In this document: piece by piece, positions 45,975 to 55,590 of the stretch
Position numbering within the stretch: position 1 is the first letter of the stretch
How the letters are laid out: each line of letters opens with the position of its first letter
From: Serratia proteamaculans
GTDB taxonomy: Bacteria > Pseudomonadota > Gammaproteobacteria > Enterobacterales > Enterobacteriaceae
Assembly (NCBI RefSeq): GCF_008830365.1
Contig: NZ_WBKI01000001.1
Span: forward strand, 1,054,001-1,118,000
DNA length: 64,000 nt
Direction: 5' to 3'
Notes under the pieces: model-generated
Databases searched by the model: none
Told to the model about the DNA's origin: nothing
The model's input: the letters and a program-made list of their open reading frames with translations, nothing else
Position numbers and translations under genes: made by a program

Positions 45975-46383
45975 GTTCGCGTCCGGTATAGGTAAATGAA
46001 TAGATAACCTGCGTACAGGTTTTGAGGGTGCACTATATAGATATCCCAGCCAAATGGAAAGACTGAAAACACAATATAATCATAGCGATAACAAAACAAT
46101 CGCTTAAAAAAAATGCTATTTAAAACAACATCATTCAACATTCCGCGGCGTGACTATCCACCGCTTGTGCTTTGCTTCCTGCGGGGAGAAATAGCGCGTT
46201 TATCGCTTAAATATACGTACTAATCACAGGTCTATCACCTTTTCGTTTTATCCCCAGATTATCGCCAACCGATACTTCAATTCACCGGTAAGATTCATCT
46301 TATAACGCACGATTTGCCGCCAGGTACGACATAATCCTGCTATGTTTAATGTTCGCCTTTAGAACCGAGATAAGGAGCCAAGT
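45975..46383. other. Intergenic region before the CsbD-like gene
   Basis: 409 bases without a gene. The left part must hold the ycgN promoter, the right part the promoter of the 82-residue protein; CTATGTTTAA at 46339-46348 could be an extended -10. AGCGAT/ATCGCT near 46083-46106 forms a hairpin with an A run on its right. Nothing else is recognised. Confidence 0.4.
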
Positions 46384-46632
46384 ATGTTTGGAAAAGCAGA
46401 AGACAAGGTTAATGAAGCGGCCGGCGCCGTTGAGGAAGCCTTTGGTAAAGCAACGGACTCGCCGGATCATCAGGTTAAAGGCGCAGCCCGCAAATATGCC
46501 TCTCAGGCCAGCTACGCGGCTCGCGATGCGGCTGATACGGTGCGGACTCAGGTTGAATCCAACCCACTTGCCGGCGTGGCAATCGCCGCTGCAGTCGGGA
46601 TTGTTTTCGGTTTCTTGCTGGGCCGTAAATAA
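46384..46632 (+). CDS. CsbD/DUF883-like glycine-zipper protein, 82 residues
   Basis: The N-terminal part (MFGKAEDKVNEAAGAVEEAF) resembles CsbD-type stress proteins. The C-terminus, PLAGVAIAAAVGIVFGFLLG followed by RK, is the tail-anchor and glycine zipper of the ElaB/YqjD/YgaM (DUF883) group, inner-membrane proteins that bind ribosomes in stationary phase. A strong AAGGAG precedes the ATG and a terminator follows. Probably a stress-induced membrane protein; the precise role is unknown. Confidence 0.8.
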   Translation: MFGKAEDKVNEAAGAVEEAFGKATDSPDHQVKGAARKYASQASYAARDAADTVRTQVESNPLAGVAIAAAVGIVFGFLLGRK

Positions 46633-46666
46633 GCACTTTGCCCACCCCGAACCGAAGAAAAAGACA

Positions 46667-46690
46667 AAAGGCCCCATGGGGCCTTTTTTA
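46667..46690. terminator. Bidirectional terminator after the CsbD-like gene
   Basis: AAAGGCCCC, AT, GGGGCCTTT followed by TTT. It lies between this gene and the convergent ycgM. Confidence 0.85.
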
Positions 46691-46707
46691 GTGCGTCTTG
46701 CCAGGCT

Positions 46708-47364
46708 TTAAATCACGCGAGTCGTTAATGATTTACCGTTGAGTGTGATTTTCAGCATGTCGCCTGAGCTCATCGGGCCAACGCCTTGCGGAGTACCGGT
46801 AAGAATAATGTCACCTGCGCGCAGCGTGAAGAAGCGGCTCATATAGCTGATCAACGGCAGGATCGGGGTGATCATATCGCGAGTATTGCCCTGCTGACGC
46901 ACCTGGTCATTGACCGTCAGTAACAGCTCGGCATTTTGCGGATCGCCAAACTCTGCCACCGGAATAAAACCGGAGATCGGGCAGGAGCCGTCAAAACCCT
47001 TGGCTTTTTCCCAAGGCTGCCCCGCCTTCTTGAACCCCGCCTGCAGTTCACGCAGCGTCAAATCCAGCGCAACACCGTATCCGGCGATGGCACGCGCCAC
47101 GCGATCTTCATTCGCTTGTTTTAACGGCGTGCCGATCAGCACCGCCAGTTCCACTTCATGATGAACCGACCCGAACTCTTTTGGGATCGCCACCGGCTGG
47201 CGGATATCGCACAGCGCCGTTTCAGGCTTGATAAATACGACCGGCTCTGCCGAGGTTGCACTGCCCATTTCCTTAATATGGTCGGCGTAGTTGCTGCCGA
47301 CGCAGACCACCTTATTCACCGGAAAATCAAGTAATGAACCCTGCCAGTCTCTATGTTGATACAT
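46708..47364 (-). CDS. ycgM: YcgM, fumarylacetoacetate hydrolase family (acylpyruvase type)
   Basis: A 218-residue FAH-fold hydrolase. The metal site is in SVHHEVELAVLIG (Glu, Glu) and the later Asp of YGVALDLTLRE; the end has ILTGTPQGVGPM. Members cleave acylpyruvates or decarboxylate oxaloacetate. I use the ATG at 47364 (MYQHRDWQGSLLDF) with GGGAGAAG upstream; the frame extends 12 codons further. Its closeness to ycgL-minCDE follows E. coli. Confidence 0.92.
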   Translation of the reverse strand: MYQHRDWQGSLLDFPVNKVVCVGSNYADHIKEMGSATSAEPVVFIKPETALCDIRQPVAIPKEFGSVHHEVELAVLIGTPLKQANEDRVARAIAGYGVALDLTLRELQAGFKKAGQPWEKAKGFDGSCPISGFIPVAEFGDPQNAELLLTVNDQVRQQGNTRDMITPILPLISYMSRFFTLRAGDIILTGTPQGVGPMSSGDMLKITLNGKSLTTRVI

Positions 47365-47447
47365 ACCGCTTCTCCCTACAATCATGTAGGGGCTTAGCAT
47401 GCTAAGCCCGTTATCCCACGCATTGGTGGAGGTACCGTGACCCTATT

Positions 47448-48488
47448 TTATTGCCCGATACCGTCAGCCATCATACCCACAGCGATAGCAAAATAGTAAG
47501 AGCGATTCCAGTGCATGATAGTGCGAAAATTGTCATAAACCATGAACGCACGCCCCTGCATATCATCCGGCGTAATAACCCAGCTGCGCAGTGTAGAATG
47601 CGGTAAGGCTGAACCATCCGCACGACGTATGCCACGCTTTTGCCATTCATTGACGCTGTGCGCCTGGCGATCTTTCAGTCCCAGACTCTCGCTGCTGAAA
47701 CCGGCGGGCAGTTTAACTTCCCTGCCCCAGCCAACCCCCGGTTGCCAACCTTCACTCGACAGATAATGGGCTGCGGAGGCAAACACATCGTCAACGTTAT
47801 TCCAGATATCAATACGGCCATCGCCGTCACCATCTGCCGCGTAGTTCAGGAACGACGTTGGCATAAACTGGCACTGGCCCATTGCCCCGGCCCAGGAGCC
47901 TTTTAGCTGTTCGCGGCTGACATGCCCTTGTTCGAGGATACGCAGCGCTGCCATCAATTGTTGACTGAAGAAAGCCTCACGACGCCCTTCAAACGCCAGG
48001 GTAGCAAGCGCAGATATGACATCTTCGCGGCCCTGGATCTTGCCGAAGGCGCTTTCCATCCCCCACAGCGCTACCACATAGCGCCCTGGAACACCGTAGC
48101 GAGCAGTAATACGCGTCAACTGCGGCTGATATTGTCGATAGAGGGAACGGCCCTGCGCGATCTTGGTCGCTGGCAATACGCGTTTAAGGTAATCATCCAG
48201 CGTGATTTTCTTTTCCGGCTGATTGCGGTCCGCCTTGATCACCCGATCAACAAAATGCACGTTGGCAAAAGCACTGTCGACGATAGCCGGGCTAATGCCC
48301 TGCGCCAACGCCTGACGTTTCAGTTGCTCAACATAGACCGGGAACTGCGCGGGGTCACGGCCGGTTTCAGCCAACGTACTCTGCACAGGCGCAGCAGTGG
48401 CACCCGGTGATGCAGTCTGCGCCATCACCTGCGGACCGGCACTCAGCATCAGCAGAACCACTGTCGTTGTCTTCGCTGCTCCTCTCAT
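47448..48488 (-). CDS. MltB-type lytic murein transglycosylase (GH103), non-lipoprotein
   Basis: A 346-residue periplasmic lytic transglycosylase that cleaves peptidoglycan with 1,6-anhydro product formation. The catalytic Glu is in ALWGMESAFGK; the family segment GSWAGAMGQCQFMPTSF and the DGDGRIDIWNN loop are present. The N-terminus has a plain signal peptide ending VMA before QTAS, without a lipobox, unlike E. coli MltB. I use ATG 48488, with AGGAG upstream. It lies between ycgM and ycgL, a place where E. coli has no such gene as far as I recall. Confidence 0.88.
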   Translation of the reverse strand: MRGAAKTTTVVLLMLSAGPQVMAQTASPGATAAPVQSTLAETGRDPAQFPVYVEQLKRQALAQGISPAIVDSAFANVHFVDRVIKADRNQPEKKITLDDYLKRVLPATKIAQGRSLYRQYQPQLTRITARYGVPGRYVVALWGMESAFGKIQGREDVISALATLAFEGRREAFFSQQLMAALRILEQGHVSREQLKGSWAGAMGQCQFMPTSFLNYAADGDGDGRIDIWNNVDDVFASAAHYLSSEGWQPGVGWGREVKLPAGFSSESLGLKDRQAHSVNEWQKRGIRRADGSALPHSTLRSWVITPDDMQGRAFMVYDNFRTIMHWNRSYYFAIAVGMMADGIGQ

Positions 48489-48551
48489 CACGCAGCTCCT
48501 TTGTCGGTTTGGGGTTACTGATCCAGCGTAGCCCCTGCACGCCAACGACGG

Positions 48552-48824
48552 TTATTTTTTGTCGGCAGACAGATGCTGGTTTAATAAATTTTCCAACGGC
48601 GGTGGAACCTGCAGATAAAACCCTTCATCCTTCAGGGCCTCTTTCACTTTCTCAATATCTGCCGTGGCTAATTTTTCCCTTCCTTCAAGAGAAAGCACCA
48701 TCGCCAATTGTGGCGAACCGAAACTTTTCATCAGATCTTCCGGCACTCGGGAGAAATCGTCTTTTTTTTCGACATAAAGATAAGTTTGATCGCGTTTAGG
48801 GCTTCTATAGATCACACAAAGCAT
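48552..48824 (-). CDS. ycgL: YcgL domain protein
   Basis: A 90-residue small cytoplasmic protein ([20 protein letters not shown]), the YcgL family found beside minCDE in gammaproteobacteria. Function is unknown. Divergent from minC, as in E. coli. Confidence 0.92.
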   Translation of the reverse strand: MLCVIYRSPKRDQTYLYVEKKDDFSRVPEDLMKSFGSPQLAMVLSLEGREKLATADIEKVKEALKDEGFYLQVPPPLENLLNQHLSADKK

Positions 48825-48960
48825 GTTTTTAACTCTATTTAATTGGGGCAGCGTCTTGCCTGGATATAACTCTGACTATAACATGCTTATAGTACTTCGG
48901 AATATCGCACCCCGATTGGTATTCCGGGGATTTAAAGTTGCTGAGACTGAGTCAGGATAG

Positions 48961-49662
48961 ATGTCACAATCGCCAATTGAGCTAAAAGGCAGCAGTTTTA
49001 CCCTATCGGTTGTTCATTTGTATAATTCGGAACCCGAGGTAATACGTCAGGCGTTACTGGAAAAAGTCGAGCAAGCGCCCGCTTTTTTGAAAAACGCCCC
49101 TGTTGTTATCAACGTTGCAACGCTGAACGGCGATGCAAACTGGAAAGAACTTCAACAGGCTGTCGCGGCAGCAGGGCTGCGCGTTGTGGGTATCAGCGGT
49201 TGCAGAGATGAGCGGCAAAAACGCGCGATAGCCCGTGCCGGGTTACCGTTGCTGAACGAAGGTAAAGGCCAAAAGATGGCCGCCCCGGAAGCGGCGTCCG
49301 CGCCAGCCCCGGTGGTGGATCCCAACGCCCCCGCCAAGACGCGCATCATTAGTGCCCCTGTCCGTTCCGGCCAACAAATTTATGCCCGCAACAGCGATCT
49401 GATAGTGACCAGCAGTGTCAGCGCCGGCGCCGAATTAATTGCCGATGGCAATATTCACGTTTACGGCATGATGCGCGGTCGTGCGCTGGCCGGTGCTTCA
49501 GGTGATACGCAGTGCCAGATTTTTTGCACGCACCTGGGTGCTGAGCTAGTCTCTATCGCAGGGCAGTACTGGTTGAGCGACCAAATCCCGTCCGACTATG
49601 TCGGGCAGGCAGTACGACTCAGCCTGTTGGATAACGCTTTAACCATACAACCTTTAAATTAA
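48961..49662 (+). CDS. minC: Septum site-determining protein MinC
   Basis: MinC blocks FtsZ assembly away from midcell. The 233-residue protein has an N-terminal FtsZ-interacting domain (to about 110), a linker rich in Ala and Pro ([15 protein letters not shown]), and the C-terminal beta-helix that binds MinD ([19 protein letters not shown]). E. coli MinC is 231 residues. AGGATAG lies just before the ATG. First of minCDE. Confidence 0.97.
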   Translation: MSQSPIELKGSSFTLSVVHLYNSEPEVIRQALLEKVEQAPAFLKNAPVVINVATLNGDANWKELQQAVAAAGLRVVGISGCRDERQKRAIARAGLPLLNEGKGQKMAAPEAASAPAPVVDPNAPAKTRIISAPVRSGQQIYARNSDLIVTSSVSAGAELIADGNIHVYGMMRGRALAGASGDTQCQIFCTHLGAELVSIAGQYWLSDQIPSDYVGQAVRLSLLDNALTIQPLN

Positions 49663-49687
49663 GCCCTTTTGACAAGGAATCCATTTC

Positions 49688-50500
49688 ATGGCACGCATTA
49701 TTGTTGTTACATCGGGTAAAGGGGGCGTTGGCAAGACCACTTCAAGCGCGGCCATCGCTACCGGCTTAGCCCAAAAAGGTAAGAAAACCGTGGTAATCGA
49801 TTTCGATATCGGTCTGCGTAATCTTGACCTGATCATGGGCTGTGAACGCCGGGTTGTTTACGATTTCGTTAACGTTATTCAGGGTGATGCCACGCTGAAT
49901 CAGGCGTTAATCAAAGACAAGCGTACCGATAACCTGTTTATCTTGCCTGCTTCGCAAACGCGCGATAAAGATGCACTGACCCGCGAAGGTGTTGAAAAGA
50001 TCCTCAACGATTTGGGTGAGATGAATTTTGACTTTGTGGTCTGTGACTCTCCGGCAGGTATTGAAACCGGCGCGCTGATGGCCCTGTACTTCGCTGATGA
50101 AGCCATCATCACCACCAACCCTGAAGTCTCCTCAGTACGTGACTCTGATCGTATCCTGGGCATTTTGTCGTCCAAATCCCGTCGTGCTGAGCGAGGCGAA
50201 TCGGCGATCAAGGAACACCTGCTGCTGACTCGCTATAACCCGGGGCGCGTTAGCCGTGGCGACATGCTGAGTATGGAAGACGTGCTGGAAATTCTGCGCA
50301 TTCCACTGGTCGGCGTTATCCCGGAAGACCAGTCCGTGCTGCGGGCCTCCAACCAGGGTGAACCCGTGATCCTTGATGCTGAATCCGATGCCGGCAAGGC
50401 CTATGACGATACCGTTAGCCGCTTGTTAGGGGAAGAACGCCCCTTCCGCTTCATTGAAGAAGAGAAGAAGGGTTTCCTGAAACGCCTTTTTGGGGGATAA
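49688..50500 (+). CDS. minD: Septum site-determining protein MinD
   Basis: MinD is the membrane-binding ATPase that recruits MinC and oscillates under MinE. The 270-residue protein has the deviant Walker A SGKGGVGKTTSS, Walker B in FVVCDSPAGIE, and the C-terminal amphipathic helix KKGFLKRLFGG that inserts into the membrane. It is 25 bases after minC and three before minE. Confidence 0.98.
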   Translation: MARIIVVTSGKGGVGKTTSSAAIATGLAQKGKKTVVIDFDIGLRNLDLIMGCERRVVYDFVNVIQGDATLNQALIKDKRTDNLFILPASQTRDKDALTREGVEKILNDLGEMNFDFVVCDSPAGIETGALMALYFADEAIITTNPEVSSVRDSDRILGILSSKSRRAERGESAIKEHLLLTRYNPGRVSRGDMLSMEDVLEILRIPLVGVIPEDQSVLRASNQGEPVILDAESDAGKAYDDTVSRLLGEERPFRFIEEEKKGFLKRLFGG

Positions 50501-50503
50501 ACC

Positions 50504-50773
50504 ATGGCATTACTAGACTTCTTTCTGTCCCGCAAAAAGCAGACAGCCAATATAGCCAAGGAACGGCTGCAGATTATCGTCGCGGAGCGTCGTCGGGGGG
50601 ACAGTGAACCCCCGTATCTGCCTGATTTGAAACGTGATATTCTGGCGGTAATTTGCAAATACATTCAAATCGACCCTGAAATGCTGCACGTGCAGTTTGA
50701 GCAGAAAGGGGATGATATTTCGGTACTTGAACTCAACGTGACATTACCGGAATCGGAAGAAGTAACTAAATGA
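50504..50773 (+). CDS. minE: Cell division topological specificity factor MinE
   Basis: MinE stimulates MinD ATPase and drives pole-to-pole oscillation. The 89-residue protein has the N-terminal membrane-targeting [20 protein letters not shown] segment, the MinD-binding helix and a C-terminal dimerisation domain. It ends the minCDE operon. Confidence 0.98.
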   Translation: MALLDFFLSRKKQTANIAKERLQIIVAERRRGDSEPPYLPDLKRDILAVICKYIQIDPEMLHVQFEQKGDDISVLELNVTLPESEEVTK

Positions 50774-50787
50774 GCGTGACGCATTAA

Positions 50788-50818
50788 TTACCCCCTGTAT
50801 ATTTTCTACAGGGGGTAA
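50788..50818. other. Perfect 12-base inverted repeat after minE
   Basis: TTACCCCCTGTA and TACAGGGGGTAA are separated by seven bases. Neither side has a T tract, so it is not a standard terminator, although its place between convergent minE and rnd suggests transcript-end stabilisation. The next 190 bases are AT-rich without a gene. Confidence 0.6.
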
Positions 50819-51010
50819 CTGTATGCATACCCAGTTATTGAGATAAACAAGACCCAATAATCATTTTTACCCTTTGGGAATAATCTCAATTAATCTTGCG
50901 TCGCGGTTGTTTAAAGTAAATGCTGGCGGTAAGTGTCTTTACTTAAATTATTTTTAATCAATATTCAGAGCAGTGTTTCCTTACCCTGCCCCGACTTTCT
51001 CGCAACCCGA

Positions 51011-52132
51011 TTAATAATCCTTCAAAATATCCTGAAGCGGCGTCGCTAATAAATCACCGCGCCAACCGCTGACTAATTCTGGCAAGTTGTCCCCCGCTTT
51101 CAATTTCCAATGCCAATTCAGCAACTGATTAATCTGCCGACGCGAGGCCAGCAATTCGCTACTTAAGCCGCTTTGCTCGCTGACAATGACGATCGCCGCT
51201 TTGATTTCCTTGAACACTTTCTTATAACCCGGCTGGTCGATCAGGTTCGGTAACGGCTCCGGCAGTGCCGATTCATCCAGCTCACCGGCTTCTGCCACCA
51301 GCGCCACCAACGTTTTACCGTGATAACGGATTTCCGGGCCGCTCAACCCCAGCGAGTCCAACTCTCCCAGCGAGGTCGGCATATGACGCGCTACCTGCCA
51401 GAGATTCTCTTCACGCACCACAAAGTTCACCGCCAGATCACGCTCACGCGCCTGGCGCAGTCGCCATTCCGCCAGCTTCTGCAAGCAACCCAACTGGCGC
51501 GGGCGCAGTTGCCAGGCGTTGGTGATTTCACGGTAGGCCAATTCCGGCGCCAGCGTCTCGCTACGGCGTTGGCACAACAGCAGGCATTCATTGCTGGCGG
51601 CCGCGGTCCAACCGGCCTCTTCCGTCTCCTGCACCAGCCGTTTGGCCATTGGCAGCAGATAGAACACGTCGGCAGCGGCGTAGACACACTGTTTTTCCGT
51701 TAATGGACGCGCCAACCAGTCGGTACGGGCTTCGCTTTTATCCAGCTCCACCTGCATATACTCCGCGACCAGGGTGGCAAAGCCACAGGACATAGGTCGA
51801 CCGGTAAAAGCCGCCAGGATTTGAGTATCGACCAGTGGTGTCGGCAGGGTTTTGAAGGCATTGAGGAACACTTCCAGATCCTCACTGCCGGCGTGCAGGA
51901 ACTTCACTATCTCTGTGTTGCTCAGCAGCTCAATAAACGGTTGCCACTGCTTGATTGGCAAGGGGTCAATCAGAGAGAGTTGTTCACCGTCGTATAACTG
52001 AATCAGGCCTAACTGCGGATAGTAAGTGCGCGTTCTGACAAATTCGGTGTCCAGCGCAATCTGGGCATGCTGTTTCGCCTGCTCGCAGACCTGCTGCAAT
52101 CCGGCATCGGTAGTGATCAACTGATAGTTCAA
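51011..52132 (-). CDS. rnd: Ribonuclease D
   Basis: RNase D trims tRNA 3' ends. The 373-residue protein has the DEDDy exonuclease motifs (ALDTEFVRT; FLHAGSEDLEVF; YAAADVFYLLP) and C-terminal HRDC domains. I place the start at TTG 52132, which gives LNYQLITTD; E. coli rnd also uses a TTG start at this point, thought to limit expression. The ATG-started frame to 52183 would add 17 unrelated residues. Confidence 0.93.
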   Translation of the reverse strand: MNYQLITTDAGLQQVCEQAKQHAQIALDTEFVRTRTYYPQLGLIQLYDGEQLSLIDPLPIKQWQPFIELLSNTEIVKFLHAGSEDLEVFLNAFKTLPTPLVDTQILAAFTGRPMSCGFATLVAEYMQVELDKSEARTDWLARPLTEKQCVYAAADVFYLLPMAKRLVQETEEAGWTAAASNECLLLCQRRSETLAPELAYREITNAWQLRPRQLGCLQKLAEWRLRQARERDLAVNFVVREENLWQVARHMPTSLGELDSLGLSGPEIRYHGKTLVALVAEAGELDESALPEPLPNLIDQPGYKKVFKEIKAAIVIVSEQSGLSSELLASRRQINQLLNWHWKLKAGDNLPELVSGWRGDLLATPLQDILKDY

Positions 52133-52169
52133 AACGTCATTCTCTTGGTCGCTTTCATGATTCAAACAC

Positions 52170-52197
52170 AACAACGCCGGCATTCACCGGCGTTGTT
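52170..52197 (-). terminator. Hairpin after fadD
   Basis: AACAACGCCGG, loop CATTCA, CCGGCGTTGTT: eleven perfect pairs. On the minus strand it is followed by GTGTTTG, a poor T tract. It lies between fadD and rnd, both leftward. Confidence 0.65.
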
Positions 52198-52221
52198 GAT
52201 CTGTAAGGCGTGGATGATAGC

Positions 52222-53910
52222 CTAGGCGGCATCGGCCGCCACAGGTTTTTTCTGCTCATCACGCAGTTCTCGTCGCAAAATTTTACCGACGTTAGACTTC
52301 GGCAATTCATCGCGAAACTCAACAATTTTAGGCACTTTATACCCGGTGAGCTGCCGACGGCAATGGGTCAACAGCTCTTCTTTGGTCAGCGAGGCGTCTT
52401 TCTTCACCACGCAGATCTTCACCGCTTCACCGGATACGTCACTCGGTACGCCGATCGCCGCACATTCCAGCACTTTCGGATGTTGACTGACCACGTCTTC
52501 GATCTCGTTCGGGTATACGTTAAACCCGGAAACCAGAATCATATCTTTCTTACGATCAACGACGCGTACAAAGCCCATCTCGTCCACTGTAACGATATCG
52601 CCGGTCGCGAGCCAGCCATCTTTCATTACTTCATCGGTGGCATCCGGCCGCTGCCAGTAGCCTAACATAACTTGTGGTCCTTTAACCCACAGTTCCCCCG
52701 GCTCGCCGACCGGCACATCATTGCCGTTATCATCCATCAGTCGTATGTCAGTGGATGATACCGGCAGACCGATACTGCCGCTATAGTGCGTCAAGTCGTG
52801 CGGGTTGCAGGTGACCAAGGGTGCGCATTCGGTCAGTCCATAGCCTTCCAAAAGGTGCTTGCCGGTGGTTTTCTCCCACTTGTCCGCCACCGCTTTCTGC
52901 ACCGACATACCGCCACCGACCGAGAAACGCAGCGTCGAGAAGTCGAGTTGATGGAAGTCGGCATTATTCAGCAACGCATTAAACAAGGTATTCACCCCAC
53001 TTATCGCGGTGAACGGATAGCGCCCCAGCTCTTTCACCAGCCCTGGAATATCACGCGGGTTGGTGATCAACAGATTACGGCCGCCTAATTCAATGAACAG
53101 CAGGCAGTTCACCGTTAATGCAAAGATGTGGTAGAGCGGCAATGCGGTGACAATCAGCTCCTGACCATCGCGGAACAGCGGCTCGTAGGCGGCTTTGGCC
53201 TGCGCCACGTTGGCCTGCATGTTACGGTGCGTCAGCATCGCGCCTTTGGCCACGCCGGTGGTGCCACCGGTATATTGCAGGAACGCCAGGTCAGAGTTGA
53301 TGATATCGGGTTTAACGTACTGCAGCCGGCGGCCGCGCTGCAGCGCACTACGGAAAGAAATAGCCGCCGGCAGATGGTATTTCGGTACCAGCCGCTTAAT
53401 GTATTTCACCACAAAGTTAACCAAGGTGCCTTTGGCGGCGGAGAGCTGATCACCCATGCGCGTCAGGATCACGTGTTTTACCTGGGTGTTGAACACCACT
53501 TTTTCCAGCGTGTGGGCAAAATTGGAGACGATTACGATGGCACTGGCACCGCTGTCGTTCAGTTGGTGCTCCAGCTCTCGCGGCGTATACAGCGGATTAA
53601 CGTTAACCACCACCATGCCGGCTCGCAAAATGCCAAACAGCGCGATCGGATACTGCAACAGATTCGGCATCATCAGCGCAACACGATCGCCCTTCTGCAG
53701 GCCCAACTCGTTTTGCAGATAAGCGGCAAAAGCCCGACTGCGCTCTTCCAACTTGCGGTAAGTCATCACTTCGCCCATGTTCATGAAAGCCGGTTGATCC
53801 GCATAACGCTGAACCGCATTTTCAAACATTTCGACCAAAGATGAATAACGATCGGCGTCGATCTCTGCCGGAACATCCGCCGGGTAACGTTTTAACCAGA
53901 CCTTATCCAA
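52222..53910 (-). CDS. fadD: Long-chain fatty acid-CoA ligase
   Basis: FadD activates exogenous long-chain fatty acids to acyl-CoA for beta-oxidation. The 562-residue ANL-family enzyme has the AMP loop [25 protein letters not shown], and DGWLATGDI with hinge [11 protein letters not shown] choose TTG 53910 as start: AGGAG lies at 53918-53922 with seven bases of spacing, [13 protein letters not shown] matches the E. coli N-terminus, and E. coli fadD also starts with TTG. A FadR operator lies about 75-90 bases upstream. Confidence 0.95.
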   Translation of the reverse strand: MDKVWLKRYPADVPAEIDADRYSSLVEMFENAVQRYADQPAFMNMGEVMTYRKLEERSRAFAAYLQNELGLQKGDRVALMMPNLLQYPIALFGILRAGMVVVNVNPLYTPRELEHQLNDSGASAIVIVSNFAHTLEKVVFNTQVKHVILTRMGDQLSAAKGTLVNFVVKYIKRLVPKYHLPAAISFRSALQRGRRLQYVKPDIINSDLAFLQYTGGTTGVAKGAMLTHRNMQANVAQAKAAYEPLFRDGQELIVTALPLYHIFALTVNCLLFIELGGRNLLITNPRDIPGLVKELGRYPFTAISGVNTLFNALLNNADFHQLDFSTLRFSVGGGMSVQKAVADKWEKTTGKHLLEGYGLTECAPLVTCNPHDLTHYSGSIGLPVSSTDIRLMDDNGNDVPVGEPGELWVKGPQVMLGYWQRPDATDEVMKDGWLATGDIVTVDEMGFVRVVDRKKDMILVSGFNVYPNEIEDVVSQHPKVLECAAIGVPSDVSGEAVKICVVKKDASLTKEELLTHCRRQLTGYKVPKIVEFRDELPKSNVGKILRRELRDEQKKPVAADAA

Positions 53911-53983
53911 GGTATTACTCCTGAAATCATTATTCATTGTCATCGCAGCCCCTAAATATGCAGCCAAACCATAACAATATTTT

Positions 53984-54000
53984 AACTCAGCAGACCAGTT
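53984..54000. promoter_or_regulatory. FadR operator upstream of fadD
   Basis: On the minus strand AACTGGTCTGCTGAGTT matches the 17-base FadR consensus (A-R-CTGGTC-N-GAC-NN-GTT) at all but two positions. A weaker CRP-like site, TGCGA-N6-TCACT, is at 54024-54039. Both fit control of fadD by acyl-CoA and carbon status. Confidence 0.75.
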
Positions 54001-54117
54001 TGAGTTTTAAACAATATTCAGGTTGCGATGTACGTCACTAATTGGCACCGTTTCCCTGCGCCAAAAGAAAAAGGCAGCCGGAGCCGCCCTAATAAAATGG
54101 TGAATGCCTAACTAACA

Positions 54118-54708
54118 CTACTCGGTAACGATGGTTTGCACCTGTGCCGGGCCAGGATTGTACCAGCCATAACCCACGCCCCAACCTGGGCCCCAGGTAC
54201 CGCCACGCCAACCCCATGGCCCCATTGGGGCCGGCGGCATCATCACCTGTTGGGTGAGGTGCCAGCGTTTATAGCCGGTAGCATTCATGGTGACAAACTT
54301 GTACGGCGTCATGCCAATCTTGCCGTCTCTCACGCCGGTGATCGGTCCGACCACGGTAACCAACTGACCTTTGAAATCCACCGGCTCCAGGAAACCGTTA
54401 ACCGAGGCTAATAAACGTCCCCGCGACGGTTCGCCCAAAATAGGCCGGGCACCGGAGTCGAGCGGCACAGCGGCGATTTCCAACACCGTGCGCCCCTGCT
54501 CATTGGCAACATTCACCACGGTGCCACCAAAACGGGCCTCGGCCCCAACAAACAGGTTCGGCGCATTCTGCACCGAGGATAACTGCTGCACCGGTGTTTC
54601 CGTGCTGCCTTTAATGGCGTCGGGTACGGTTACGCAGCCCGACAGCACCAGCGCGCCACCGGCAATGGCCAGCAGCGACATTTTTTTATTTACAGTGCGG
54701 GTTAACAT
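54118..54708 (-). CDS. yeaY: Slp family outer-membrane lipoprotein (YeaY)
   Basis: A 196-residue Slp-type lipoprotein with lipobox LVLSGC near residues 21-26 and the family core [20 protein letters not shown]. The C-terminal tail is unusually Gly, Pro and Trp rich ([15 protein letters not shown]). Slp proteins are starvation- or acid-inducible; function is unclear. ATG 54708 has AGGAG upstream. It lies between fadD and tsaB as in E. coli. Confidence 0.9.
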   Translation of the reverse strand: MLTRTVNKKMSLLAIAGGALVLSGCVTVPDAIKGSTETPVQQLSSVQNAPNLFVGAEARFGGTVVNVANEQGRTVLEIAAVPLDSGARPILGEPSRGRLLASVNGFLEPVDFKGQLVTVVGPITGVRDGKIGMTPYKFVTMNATGYKRWHLTQQVMMPPAPMGPWGWRGGTWGPGWGVGYGWYNPGPAQVQTIVTE

Positions 54709-54808
54709 CGTCGCAATCTCCTGAAATAGCTGTAACTTTGACATCAATTCACAGAGCAAGTTGCAGTTCATTCATATCCCGATTGCTACCAAAGCACAAT
54801 AGGTTGCG

Positions 54809-55510
54809 CTATTCACGCCCCGGCAATTTTTTCCAGGTGACCTCATTACGCAGGTAGGTTGGTTCGGCATTTTCAACCGCGACCGCCAGCCCCTGTTGCC
54901 AGGCATGCAACGCCAACGGCAGCATATCTTCCGCCTGCGGCAGCAGCATTTGACCATCACCCAGGTTTAACGAGGAACCGCTGACCAGATCCGGATAGGT
55001 TTGCCAGCCGGTACCCACATGCGCCCAGTGCCCTTGCAGGCCTTGCGCTCGTTCCAACGCTTGCGGTGGTGAAAGTACCGCTTCGCCTTCGCTTTCCAGC
55101 CAATGGCCGTCTTGCTGACGCTCAAACTGGCCCCAGTAAACCTCACCCATGCGCGCATCTATCGCCGCCAGCACCCGATCAGCCCTGGTGACGCGCCAGG
55201 CGCCTTGCGCCATAGTCTGCAACGTAGAGATACCCAGCAGTGGCAAGCTGGCACCCAGCGCCAGGCCCTGTGCGATACCAATACCAATGCGCACGCCGGT
55301 AAAGCTGCCGGGCCCGCGGCCGAAGGCCAGAGCATCGAGCTGATTAAGGGTGAGACCGGATTCCGTCAGCACTTGCTGCACCATCGGTAAAATGCGTTGC
55401 GTATGCTCACGTGGGCACAGTTCAAACAGGGCGTGGATTTCGCCTTGATTCCAGATAGCAACGGAACAGGCTTCCGTCGCTGTATCGATCGCTAAAATTC
55501 GCGTGGACAT
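54809..55510 (-). CDS. tsaB: tRNA threonylcarbamoyladenosine biosynthesis protein TsaB
   Basis: TsaB is the essential partner of TsaD in making t6A37 of ANN-decoding tRNAs. The 233-residue ASKHA-fold protein starts [20 protein letters not shown] and has [20 protein letters not shown], the conserved family segment. I use the ATG at 55510, with GAGG ahead. It is downstream of yoaA on the same strand. Confidence 0.95.
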   Translation of the reverse strand: MSTRILAIDTATEACSVAIWNQGEIHALFELCPREHTQRILPMVQQVLTESGLTLNQLDALAFGRGPGSFTGVRIGIGIAQGLALGASLPLLGISTLQTMAQGAWRVTRADRVLAAIDARMGEVYWGQFERQQDGHWLESEGEAVLSPPQALERAQGLQGHWAHVGTGWQTYPDLVSGSSLNLGDGQMLLPQAEDMLPLALHAWQQGLAVAVENAEPTYLRNEVTWKKLPGRE

Positions 55511-55590
55511 GCCAACCTCAGGCGGGAAAAAAACAGGGTTTTTCATACAGGGCGCGCATTGTAGCACAGCCCTGAGGTCACGCCTATCCG

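Noticed and set aside
50788-50818. Intrinsic terminator after minE
   Set aside because: The 12-base inverted repeat is perfect but lacks a T tract on either strand, so it is listed only as an inverted repeat.
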